Assembly: GCA_016839445.1 (NCBI GenBank)
Contig: JAEOUG010000021.1
Coordinates: 1-35,630, forward strand
Source: Candidatus Thorarchaeota archaeon
GTDB taxonomy: Archaea > Asgardarchaeota > Thorarchaeia > Thorarchaeales > Thorarchaeaceae
Direction of reading: 5' to 3'
DNA: 35,630 nt
Shown here one piece after another: positions 17,600 through 24,496 of the stretch; positions within the stretch are counted from its first letter, which is position 1; every line of letters begins with the position of its first letter. Both the position numbers and the translations under genes were made by a program. Under the pieces are notes generated by a model. It saw nothing but the letters and a program-made list of their open reading frames with translations. It did no database searches and was not told where the DNA came from.

Positions 17600-18436
17600 A
17601 TGTGGGAGAGGAAGGAGGAACCGCAAGTGGTAATCAATCTACTACCCGGGCTGGAATTGGTCTGGGACATCGTGGCGTTCATTATCTCATTCGTTGTGGT
17701 ATTGATGCTAGTCCAGATTAACGCAGCAATAGAGAAGAGCGGGAAGCTCTCGACGGTTGTAACACGGAAGGTCATCCATACATTTGCTGCCCCCTTGTGG
17801 GTGGTGACATGGATTCTCTTCTCTGGTGGTATATTCAGCAGGTGGCTCGCGATTATCGTGCCGCTGATTTTCGTACTTCAGTTTGCCGCGATAGGCACTG
17901 GCAAGGTCAAGAACGAGGACTTCGTACGCTCCATGTCAAGAAGCGGGGATCCCAGAGAACTGCTCGGAGGCACTCTATACTACGCCTTCCTTATGGTAGT
18001 AGTTGGCATTCTGTGGTTCTATGTGCCTGCAGGTGGTAGTCTTGCTGGTGCGACCGCTCTGCCGCTTGTCGTGTTCGGGTGTTTGGCAGGTGGGGACGGC
18101 CTTGCAGATGTGATTGGCCGGAAGTTTGGTGGTGAGCGGAAGTTCGGCATTGGGGGAGCTGAGAAGACTGTTGCCGGGACCATAGGGATGTTCATCGGTT
18201 CATTCCTCTTCAGCATCATCCTAGTATTCATCTTCTCGCTGGAGCCTGGCTCAATCTTCTCTGTCGTCGACCTGATTCTGCCCATCCTGGTGGTCAGTTT
18301 TGTGGCTACGATTGTTGAGGCTTTGACTCCGAAAGGACTAGACAACCTCACCATCACCATTGCAGCCATTGTAATGGTGATTCTGTTGCCTTATCTCGGG
18401 CTGTACTGGCCATTCCCGATGTTCAGTCTGTTCTAG
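17600..18436 (+). CDS. Dolichol/phytol kinase-like CTP-dependent membrane prenol kinase
   Basis: This multi-helix membrane protein (278 residues from ATG 17600) has about seven to eight helices. It carries the landmarks of the SEC59/VTE5/DGK1 family: TRKVIHTFAAP in the N-terminal part, GGDGLADVIGRKFG in the central loop, KTVAGTIGMFIGS, and VEALTPKGLDNLTI near the end. Family members use CTP (or UTP) to phosphorylate membrane alcohols such as dolichol, phytol, farnesol or diacylglycerol. Here a polyprenol or geranylgeraniol substrate is likely, because the gene is followed after 18 bp by isopentenyl phosphate kinase. An in-frame ATG at 17561 gives 13 extra residues. I prefer 17600 because a GGGGGGG tract lies 5 nt upstream and a CATATG element fits a start of transcription near 17586. 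The exact substrate is not visible. Confidence 0.8.
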   Translation: MWERKEEPQVVINLLPGLELVWDIVAFIISFVVVLMLVQINAAIEKSGKLSTVVTRKVIHTFAAPLWVVTWILFSGGIFSRWLAIIVPLIFVLQFAAIGTGKVKNEDFVRSMSRSGDPRELLGGTLYYAFLMVVVGILWFYVPAGGSLAGATALPLVVFGCLAGGDGLADVIGRKFGGERKFGIGGAEKTVAGTIGMFIGSFLFSIILVFIFSLEPGSIFSVVDLILPILVVSFVATIVEALTPKGLDNLTITIAAIVMVILLPYLGLYWPFPMFSLF

Positions 18437-18454
18437 AATCAGTGGTGTACAGCA

Positions 18455-19273
18455 ATGGTTGAGGACCTAACGGTCATCAAGCTTGGCGGCTCTCTTCTTA
18501 CTGACAAGAAGGAGCCGTACACCTACAGGGAGGACATACTGGAATCAGCAGCTGCTGAGATTGCGGAATGTCTTTCTGAAGGTCTGATCAAGAATCTGGT
18601 CTTGCTGCACGGCGTGGGTTCGTACGGCCACCCCCCTGTTCTTGAACACAGCCTTCACAAGGGCTTCCGTAGCCCCGAGCAGCTTCTCCCTCTCTCCAAG
18701 ACGCAAGAGATTGTAGGAGTCCTTCGCCACACCATCGTGAAGGCGTTTCAGAAGGTGGGTATTCCAATCTGCTTGATGTATCCGTCTTCAATGGTGATAT
18801 CTGAGAAGATGAAGATCACAGACTACTACTTCGAGCCTCTGAAGGGCTTCGCGTCAGTCGGCATGGTCCCACTGCTTGGCGGCGATATTCTGGTCGACAG
18901 GGCTATGGGCTGGAGTGTCGGAAGCGGCGACCAACTGGCTGTTACAATCTGTCAGGAGCTCGGGGCAATCCGTCTTGTGTTTGCCACGGATGTGGGCGGA
19001 ATCTACGAGTCTGACCCTAAGGTCGAGCCTGATGCAGTCCATATCGGACGCGTGAATCTGAACGAGCTTGATGCCACTCTAGAAAGGATGGGCAAGTCCG
19101 GGCTTGTCGATGCATCAGGTGCGATGAAGGGTAAGATACAATCTGTTCTGCCTGCCAAGCCGCTGATTGAGAAGGGTCTCGAGGTTGGATTCCTGTCCAT
19201 GATGGAACGAGGGAATCTGAAGCGATTCCTTTCGGGTGAAGAGTGCGTCTGCACGCGAGTTGTTGTAGAGTAG
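18455..19273 (+). CDS. Isopentenyl phosphate kinase
   Basis: The 272-residue amino-acid-kinase fold protein has the N-terminal KLGGSLLTDK glycine-rich loop (K9). GVGSYGHP carries His59, at the position of the catalytic histidine that marks isopentenyl phosphate kinases. GSGDQLAV and FATDVGGIYESDP form the nucleotide site. In the archaeal mevalonate route this enzyme converts isopentenyl phosphate to isopentenyl diphosphate with ATP, supplying ether-lipid synthesis. The length is close to the usual 250-270. It lies 18 bp after the prenol-kinase-like gene and is probably co-transcribed with it. Some members also accept longer prenyl monophosphates, which makes the pairing interesting. A convergent epimerase gene ends 39 bp downstream. 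Confidence 0.92.
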   Translation: MVEDLTVIKLGGSLLTDKKEPYTYREDILESAAAEIAECLSEGLIKNLVLLHGVGSYGHPPVLEHSLHKGFRSPEQLLPLSKTQEIVGVLRHTIVKAFQKVGIPICLMYPSSMVISEKMKITDYYFEPLKGFASVGMVPLLGGDILVDRAMGWSVGSGDQLAVTICQELGAIRLVFATDVGGIYESDPKVEPDAVHIGRVNLNELDATLERMGKSGLVDASGAMKGKIQSVLPAKPLIEKGLEVGFLSMMERGNLKRFLSGEECVCTRVVVE

Positions 19274-19312
19274 TTGCAGGATGGGGCTCTGCGGAATCTC
19301 ACCTTCCTTTCT

Positions 19313-19969
19313 CTACTTCATGGCTTTCTTGAGATCCCGAACCCGTTGTTGAATGTCGTCAGCATTGAAGACCGCTGACCCAACAATGAAGAAGTCGGCT
19401 CCTGCCTTTCGCAATGTGCCGATGTTGCTCAGGTCAACACCACCGTCCACGGCAATGCTGACTTCGGGCTTCTTCTCGTCAAGCATCTGTCGAAGCTCTG
19501 TGATCCTATCAAGTGACGACGGGATGAACTTCTGGCCTCCAAAACCAGGGCACACGCTCATCAGCATGATTCTATCAAGAAGGTCTAGCAGAGGGATTAC
19601 GTTGCTGATAGGCGTTCCCGGGTTGAGGGTTATGCCTGCCTTCCCTCCATGGTCCTTAATCATCTGCACAGTGCGATAGATATCGTAGGTTGCCTCAATC
19701 TGGGGATAGAGTAGCTCAACTCCGGCATCAAGGAACATCGGGATGTACTCGCGGGGGTTGGTTATCATGAGATGTGCATCTAGAGGGACATCTGTGATTC
19801 TCTTCATGGTCTCTGCAATCATGGGCCCGTATGAGATATTCGGCACGAAGTGGCCATCCATGATGTCGAGATGGAAGTAGTCCGCCCCTCCCTTCTCAGC
19901 AGCCTTGACATCGTCTTCCAGCCTGGCGAAGTTGGCAGAGAGTATTGAGGGTGCCAGAAGCGGCTTCAT
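19313..19969 (-). CDS. rpe: Ribulose-phosphate 3-epimerase
   Basis: The protein (218 residues from ATG 19969) is a clear Rpe TIM barrel: LAPSILSANFARLEDDV, FHLDIMDGHFVPNISYGP with metal-binding His and Asp, DAHLMI, MSVCPGFGGQKFIP, VDGGV (second acidic metal ligand), and the phosphate-binding end VGSAVF. It interconverts ribulose 5-phosphate and xylulose 5-phosphate in the cytoplasm, in the non-oxidative pentose pathway. The longer frame starts with GTG at 19984. I choose ATG 19969 because a TTTTAA TATA box sits 29 nt before it, pointing to a leaderless transcript. It fits functionally with the TalC-like gene 2 kb upstream. Confidence 0.95.
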   Translation of the reverse strand: MKPLLAPSILSANFARLEDDVKAAEKGGADYFHLDIMDGHFVPNISYGPMIAETMKRITDVPLDAHLMITNPREYIPMFLDAGVELLYPQIEATYDIYRTVQMIKDHGGKAGITLNPGTPISNVIPLLDLLDRIMLMSVCPGFGGQKFIPSSLDRITELRQMLDEKKPEVSIAVDGGVDLSNIGTLRKAGADFFIVGSAVFNADDIQQRVRDLKKAMK

Positions 19970-19994
19970 GGCTACAACTGGCACCCTTGCAGGC

Positions 19995-20001
19995 TTTTAA
20001 T
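19995..20001 (-). promoter_or_regulatory. TATA box for ribulose-phosphate 3-epimerase
   Basis: The minus strand reads ATTAAAA about 29 nt before ATG 19969, the spacing for a leaderless mRNA. It decides between the GTG at 19984 and the ATG at 19969. Confidence 0.5.
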
Positions 20002-20036
20002 CTATCCTTCACCAAATGACTCCCGCGTGTCTCTTG

Positions 20037-21680
20037 TCAGTCCTTCAGTACACGGGGCACGAATCTCGATACTGCCCCGAACAGGGCGGCGACCAGAGCC
20101 GCCTGTGTGGCTATACAAAGAACATGAGACCCCGTCAGAATCATCATGAGGCCATAGCCTACGAGAGGAGTAATCCCGACAAGAGCCCCTATCAGGGCTG
20201 ACGCGAATCCCGTGGCTTGGTCTGTGGCAACATTGACGGCCACAGCCCGTCCTCCTCCTCGCCACTTGAATATGAACGCCCCTACACACATGGCAATGAC
20301 ATAGCCCATTGGGATCTGAACGATGGGCAGCAGGAGAATCAGAGGGTTGATTGGAGTCTGAATGAAGAAGACTATGTCAAGTGCAATCAGGCTCAGTGTG
20401 TATGGTACCCACGCGATTGCTGTTTTCGCCCTCAGAACAGACCTCGTGCTCACAGGAATACCCTCCTGCACTGATGCACCTTGAGTGTCAAACATGAGTA
20501 TCGACACCAGAGAAACCCCCCCAAACAGGTTCGCGTACGCTAAGGCGACAAGAGCGGGATAGCTTCGCATCAATGACGAAGGCGTGTCTTTCCAATACTG
20601 AAGCATTGGGAAGAGCATGATGACTAGGAAGATGGGAATTGCGAACACAAAAGCTGAGCCGATGTTTCTCGTGGCCAGCTTGAGATCCTTACGAATGATG
20701 CCTCGAAGTGGACTCACGACATTCAGTGAGACCTCTCTTGTCTGCTTTGCTTTGGCCGTTGAGACACCACCCAGCGCCACATCCTTCAGGGAAGACCCAC
20801 TTCTTCTGTAGGCCACAATCGAGACTACCGCGTAGAAGGAACTTCCCATGATTGAACCAATAAGAACATCCTGAGATGTGCCAAAGGCAACGGCAGCTGC
20901 AAGGAAGCCATAGGAGAACGGAAATATCACAGACAGCGCTGTGAAAACGCCTGGGCCCCACGTGGCTGAGAGACCTATGATGAATCTCATCAAGTTTGGT
21001 AGGTAGCTCCCAAGCGAATATACACTGATCATTCCAATCACAACACCCATCGAGGCCGCAATTCGAACAAATGCCGATAGCCTCGACTCGTCGGAAGAGT
21101 GTGATTTCTTGTGGAACCACCTAGAGACCTTCACTAGGGCTCCAATGGCGATGGCCACCGTGCTTGCACATGAAGCGAGCGCAACGATGGCAACCAGGGG
21201 TCCGAAGACTATCAGGCATCCTATTGGGAAGATGGTCAAGGAGAGTAGGACGGGAGCGAAGAATATCCTGACGAAGGTCACGAATGAGAGGTGTTCAAGC
21301 TCTGCAGTGCTCAAAGGCAGAGTCGCTGGAAGCCGCATTGCACCTGAGGAGAACAGACCGCTCGTAGTAGTCAGATTCAGGAAGAATATCACAACGAAGC
21401 TCAGAGTGAGGTAGACTGCAAATCCTACTGCCAACCGCGCATCTGGGCTACCAATCTCTGTGTCGAAGGCTGACGCGGCTAGAGCAATGATGGCTATCAT
21501 CGCAAGGATGAGTGTGGACATCACTGCACTGATGCGGCTCGATGAACGAATCGATCTGGCAATCCTCTGTGGCTCTTCCTTCACTCTTGCCAAGTTGGAC
21601 GGGTTCGCCTCGAGAAATGCCTGGAATCTAACCTCAGTTGATATTATCCCTGCAAGTCGCCAGCTCTCTGAGAACTTCAA
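20037..21680 (-). CDS. ABC-2-type transporter permease
   Basis: The 547-residue protein has about twelve hydrophobic helices in two halves with a soluble loop in the middle (about residues 295-335, RRSGSSLKDVALGGVSTAKA and following). This is the layout of large ABC-2-type export permeases. No ATP-binding motifs are present; its ATPase partner is the gene just upstream, and the two overlap by 4 bp. The start is TTG at 21680 inside the sequence ATTGA, where the ATPase stop TGA overlaps the start. GGGAGG lies about 10 nt before it, indicating translational coupling. The pair should form an exporter in the cytoplasmic membrane; the cargo cannot be told, with lipids, peptides or drugs being common for the family. 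Confidence 0.82.
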   Translation of the reverse strand: MKFSESWRLAGIISTEVRFQAFLEANPSNLARVKEEPQRIARSIRSSSRISAVMSTLILAMIAIIALAASAFDTEIGSPDARLAVGFAVYLTLSFVVIFFLNLTTTSGLFSSGAMRLPATLPLSTAELEHLSFVTFVRIFFAPVLLSLTIFPIGCLIVFGPLVAIVALASCASTVAIAIGALVKVSRWFHKKSHSSDESRLSAFVRIAASMGVVIGMISVYSLGSYLPNLMRFIIGLSATWGPGVFTALSVIFPFSYGFLAAAVAFGTSQDVLIGSIMGSSFYAVVSIVAYRRSGSSLKDVALGGVSTAKAKQTREVSLNVVSPLRGIIRKDLKLATRNIGSAFVFAIPIFLVIMLFPMLQYWKDTPSSLMRSYPALVALAYANLFGGVSLVSILMFDTQGASVQEGIPVSTRSVLRAKTAIAWVPYTLSLIALDIVFFIQTPINPLILLLPIVQIPMGYVIAMCVGAFIFKWRGGGRAVAVNVATDQATGFASALIGALVGITPLVGYGLMMILTGSHVLCIATQAALVAALFGAVSRFVPRVLKD

Positions 21681-22456
21681 TCCGTCAGCGCCTCCCGGAG
21701 CGCCGAAACCCCCTCGGCAACCTCATCTTCTTGCTCTGTGAGTTTCAGGAAGATGCTCTCCAATGTGGCTCCTTCCTCGTGTGACTGTTGCCTCAGCTCT
21801 TCCAGAGTGCCTACTGCTACCAGCTTCCCTTCATCGAGGATGCCAACCCGGTCGCACATGAGCTGTGCCACCTCCATGATGTGGGTGCTAAGCAGTATCG
21901 CTCCTCCATTCTCGGCATGAATCTTCACAATGTCCTTCATGATCTTGGCGGTTCTAACATCCAGTCCCGAGAATGGCTCGTCAAGAATCAGTAGTTTCGG
22001 AGTGTGCAGCATCGCAGCGATGAGCATGGTCTTCTGTCTGTTGCCCTGTGACAGAGTCACAATCATGTTGTCATAGTACTTCTCGAAATCCAATGCCTTA
22101 ACGAACTCCTTGATTCGCTTCTCTGTCTTCTCCGGATCCAAGGCGCGGACCGAGGCAACGAACTCGAAGAGTTCTCTTGGCGTCAAGGAGTCGTAGAGCT
22201 GTTGCTCCTCCGGCACATACCCTACTTTCCTCTTCACCTCTATTGGGTCGGTCTGTGAGTTGACGCCGTAGACTTCGGCCCTACCAGAGTCGGGGTCAAG
22301 AAGCCCCATCAGCATCTTCAGCGTTGTCGTCTTCCCGGCTCCGTTCGGGCCCAGTATTCCAAATATCTCGCCCTCTGAGACCTGGAAGCTGACATCATTC
22401 ACGGCAACGAGTTCTCCAAACGACTTCACGAGATTCTCAATACTCACAGCAGACAT
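21677..22456 (-). CDS. ABC transporter ATP-binding protein
   Basis: This is a canonical nucleotide-binding subunit (259 residues from ATG 22456). Walker A is GPNGAGKTT, the Q-loop region is VGYVPEEQQLYDSLT, the ABC signature is LSQGNRQK, Walker B is LLILDEPFSGLD, and the switch histidine is in LLSTHIMEV. The C-terminal extension (EEGATLESIFLKLTEQ) is typical of ABC-2 exporters of the CcmA type. It pairs with the downstream permease through a 4-bp overlap. A longer TTG start at 22480 adds eight charged residues and is less likely, because the fold begins right after MSAVSIENLVKSFG. A TATA box and a 16-bp palindrome precede it, and a membrane-bound regulator gene lies directly upstream. Confidence 0.93.
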   Translation of the reverse strand: MSAVSIENLVKSFGELVAVNDVSFQVSEGEIFGILGPNGAGKTTTLKMLMGLLDPDSGRAEVYGVNSQTDPIEVKRKVGYVPEEQQLYDSLTPRELFEFVASVRALDPEKTEKRIKEFVKALDFEKYYDNMIVTLSQGNRQKTMLIAAMLHTPKLLILDEPFSGLDVRTAKIMKDIVKIHAENGGAILLSTHIMEVAQLMCDRVGILDEGKLVAVGTLEELRQQSHEEGATLESIFLKLTEQEDEVAEGVSALREALTD

Positions 22457-22482
22457 GGTCCTTCTTTCCCTCACTAGCAATG

Positions 22483-22498
22483 TGTGTTGTCAAACACA
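22483..22498 (-). promoter_or_regulatory. Palindromic operator candidate for the ABC exporter operon
   Basis: TGTGTTGTCAAACACA is a perfect 6-4-6 inverted repeat. It lies 25-28 nt downstream of the TATA element at 22519-22529, so it covers the predicted transcript start. A repressor bound there would block transcription. The adjacent winged-helix gene is the obvious candidate (inference). Confidence 0.55.
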
Positions 22499-22518
22499 AA
22501 GGCCTCTCATCTGAAGCT

Positions 22519-22529
22519 CTATAAAATCT
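22519..22529 (-). promoter_or_regulatory. TATA box for the ABC exporter operon
   Basis: On the minus strand the sequence reads AGATTTTATAG, about 68 nt before ATG 22456. The predicted start near 22497 gives a leader of about 40 nt that contains part of the palindrome. Confidence 0.5.
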
Positions 22530-22548
22530 GGGGACAGCGCCATTTCCA

Positions 22549-22989
22549 CTAGTCATCGTCATTCGCTCCGTTCTCTCTCAGACGGACGCCTCTTTTCACG
22601 AAAGTCCAGTAGCTGTAGAATGCAAGCCAGCCTATCGTGGGGAGGGCCGTGAAAATAAAGAACTCCGGTACTGCAAAGAACATGTAGACATTGAGGAAGA
22701 TGACTGTGGCTAGGTTGATCAGCCACGCCCTTTTCTGCCAACCGTAGTTGGTGACTATGTATACGGCACGTACGGCCGCATAACCTCGGTCATTCAGAGT
22801 GTATTGCCCCTCCTTGGTGGTAGTGATGACGTTCCCCATCTTCTTGAGATGGAAATCAAGCTTCCCACTGCTCTTGATTTTCAGCCTTCGCTTCAAGTCC
22901 GCGAATCCAAGGGGCCTCTTCTCCAGCTGCTTAAGGATCGCGATTCTTATGGGATGCGAGATTGCTTCGAACACTTCGTCGGAGGTCAT
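22549..22989 (-). CDS. Membrane-tethered winged-helix transcriptional regulator
   Basis: The N-terminal half (about residues 1-75 from ATG 22989) is a winged helix of ArsR-like type: EVFEAISHPIRIAILKQLEK, then LKRRLKIKSSGKLDFHLKKM as recognition region and GQYTLNDRGYAAVRAV as wing. The C-terminal half has two hydrophobic helices (about 86-104 and 107-125), then a short charged tail (RGVRLRENGANDDD). DNA-binding proteins anchored by such helices are one-component sensors that act from the membrane. It lies directly upstream of the ABC exporter genes on the same strand and likely controls them. A longer start (ATG 23022) exists, but it overlaps the TATA-like AGAATAATATG, so ATG 22989 is preferred: 147 residues with a leader of about 9 nt. 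Confidence 0.8.
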   Translation of the reverse strand: MTSDEVFEAISHPIRIAILKQLEKRPLGFADLKRRLKIKSSGKLDFHLKKMGNVITTTKEGQYTLNDRGYAAVRAVYIVTNYGWQKRAWLINLATVIFLNVYMFFAVPEFFIFTALPTIGWLAFYSYWTFVKRGVRLRENGANDDD

Positions 22990-23019
22990 TTTGTGCTCAG
23001 TACCGACTTGCCTTGGAAG

Positions 23020-23031
23020 CATATTATTCTA
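23020..23031 (-). promoter_or_regulatory. TATA box of the winged-helix regulator gene
   Basis: The minus strand reads AGAATAATATGC, centred about 36 nt before ATG 22989. The predicted transcript start is near 22998. The operator-like repeat lies immediately upstream, beginning 7 nt away. Confidence 0.45.
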
Positions 23032-23037
23032 CGGTAC

Positions 23038-23065
23038 TTGACCGGTAGGTCAACGATTGTTGACC
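23038..23065 (-). promoter_or_regulatory. Triple half-site operator candidate upstream of the regulator gene
   Basis: Three perfect half-sites alternate in orientation: TTGACC (23038-23043), GGTCAA (23048-23053) and TTGACC (23060-23065), with spacers of 4 and 6 nt. The middle copy can pair with either neighbour, giving two overlapping palindromes. The position just upstream of the TATA box suggests binding of the regulator near the BRE and autoregulation (inference). Confidence 0.6.
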
Positions 23066-23129
23066 CGGGGGAGCCTCTATGCAGTTCTAAGGCCTGCGAT
23101 GAAACCACGCATCTGCAAGATTGTATAAC

Positions 23130-24296
23130 CTATTCAGAGAGCTCTTGGCCTGTGGGAATAGAGGAAAATGAGTAGACCGATGAAACCAGTGCCATGCAGG
23201 CGAATACCGACAACACTGAGGACATGCTCCATCCAAACCCAAGGAGCAGGGCCGTACCAAAGGATCCGACCGACACTGCTGTGTCAACGCCGGCTGAGTA
23301 CACAGCCATGCCCTTGGCCTCAGAGGAAGTTGATACGGCTGACACGTATGAGTTTAGTGCGATGTTAGCTGTCGCCAGACCAAGCCCGATTGTAGAGGCT
23401 GAAACGACATAGGTCATCCATCCGGTGAAGAGGACAAGAGGCACGATACCAAGGACAACCGCCATGGCCCCAAGTGTAGCGACCATTCCGTACCTAGAGA
23501 CTCCTGTCCATGAGCCACCAAGTGCCGAACCTATCACCTGTGCAAACGCAAAAGCGGTGAAGAAGACTCCTGGGTTTGCGATGCCATTCAAAGATGCAAT
23601 CTCAGGAGAGTAGCTGAGAAGAACGCCCAATGTTGTGAAGAGAAAGAATACCGATATGGTCGGTTTCGCTATGGCCTTGTCGGGTAGTCCGGTTACAGGT
23701 GATTCATGACGCAAGATCACTGGCGTAGACTTCCAGGCGTACAGGGACAACGCAGTGCTTACCACACTCGTTGCCGCTGCCAGCAGGAAACATGTTTGGA
23801 ATGCTGTCGGGGTTCCTATTGAGACAATCCAGCTGCCAAGAAGAGGGAACATCAGTAGACTGATTGAGCCGAAGACATTGAGATATCCGAAAGCTTCGCT
23901 GACTCTGGGCTTGTCGGTGTTCTCTGCAATCATTGTCATCACGGTTACCGTGGACAGCGCCCACCCGAATCCCTGTACTGCCCTGATCACATAGATTGCC
24001 GTCGCGCTGGCAGAGAATGCGTACGCTGCAAGCGCAGCCGTGAGCAGCAAGTTGCCGACAACCAGTGCCAGCGCATCGTCAATCCTTTCAAGTATCCAGC
24101 CTGATAGGAAGCGGGAGACCACCGCGGTCATTGTGAAGACGCCAAAAGATGTCCCCAAGGCTCCTGCATTCCCAATCACGAGAAGCACATAGTCTTGGAG
24201 AGCAGTAAGAACGAGGTTGTATGCGGAGAAGAGTACGAATGCGACCAGGATGGTAAGTCGTGTTGTTCGTGAGAGTGCTTCTCGGATGTCAGACAG
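23130..24296 (-). CDS. Major facilitator superfamily transporter with unusual 5' end
   Basis: The protein is a multi-helix MFS permease with the typical loop after helix 2 (SRFLSGWILERIDDALALVVG, a motif-A relative) and about twelve helices. The first canonical start, GTG 24188, would begin inside helix 2 and lose helix 1. The frame stays open upstream to 24302 and encodes a convincing first helix, LTILVAFVLFSAYNLVLTAL. No ATG, GTG or TTG exists in that stretch. I place the start provisionally at CTG 24296, which has GGTGA 6 nt upstream and gives 388 residues, a normal MFS length. The alternative is a leaderless GTG at 24306 in the other frame, joined by a +1 shift at GTC TGA C or by an assembly error. 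Substrate unknown. It precedes the regulator gene on the same strand. Confidence 0.75.
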   Translation of the reverse strand: MSDIREALSRTTRLTILVAFVLFSAYNLVLTALQDYVLLVIGNAGALGTSFGVFTMTAVVSRFLSGWILERIDDALALVVGNLLLTAALAAYAFSASATAIYVIRAVQGFGWALSTVTVMTMIAENTDKPRVSEAFGYLNVFGSISLLMFPLLGSWIVSIGTPTAFQTCFLLAAATSVVSTALSLYAWKSTPVILRHESPVTGLPDKAIAKPTISVFFLFTTLGVLLSYSPEIASLNGIANPGVFFTAFAFAQVIGSALGGSWTGVSRYGMVATLGAMAVVLGIVPLVLFTGWMTYVVSASTIGLGLATANIALNSYVSAVSTSSEAKGMAVYSAGVDTAVSVGSFGTALLLGFGWSMSSVLSVFACMALVSSVYSFSSIPTGQELSE

Positions 24297-24329
24297 CTGC
24301 CTTCACCAAGCTGACTGCTTCGTGACCGA

Positions 24330-24337
24330 GTTATATC
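24330..24337 (-). promoter_or_regulatory. TATA box for the MFS gene
   Basis: The minus strand reads GATATAAC, centred near 24333. At archaeal spacing transcription would start close to 24306, which is the first base of an out-of-frame GTG and 10 nt before the CTG at 24296. Confidence 0.5.
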
Positions 24338-24496
24338 GTTGGCGGCTGGCATGCCGAATGGTCGCAATAGGTTTTGAGATGGAGATTGCAGCTATCTGCA
24401 ACGGGTCCCTGAGTGGGAGATGCCACTCTCGCTTGCGGCGTACCTGAGAACTTAACAGGGGCATGCTCGAATAGTACACAATCGAGCTGAGAAGCA

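Noticed and set aside
17077..17721. 214-residue open frame opposite the transaldolase-like gene and overlapping the prenol-kinase start
   Set aside because: It overlaps two well-supported genes. The hydrophobic look of its start comes from antisense of the aldolase barrel.
24217..24447. 76-residue plus-strand frame between the MFS and aldo/keto reductase genes
   Set aside because: Its first third is antisense to the MFS first helix and the composition is Ser/Arg/Met-rich. The remaining intergenic bases are better explained by the divergent promoters.
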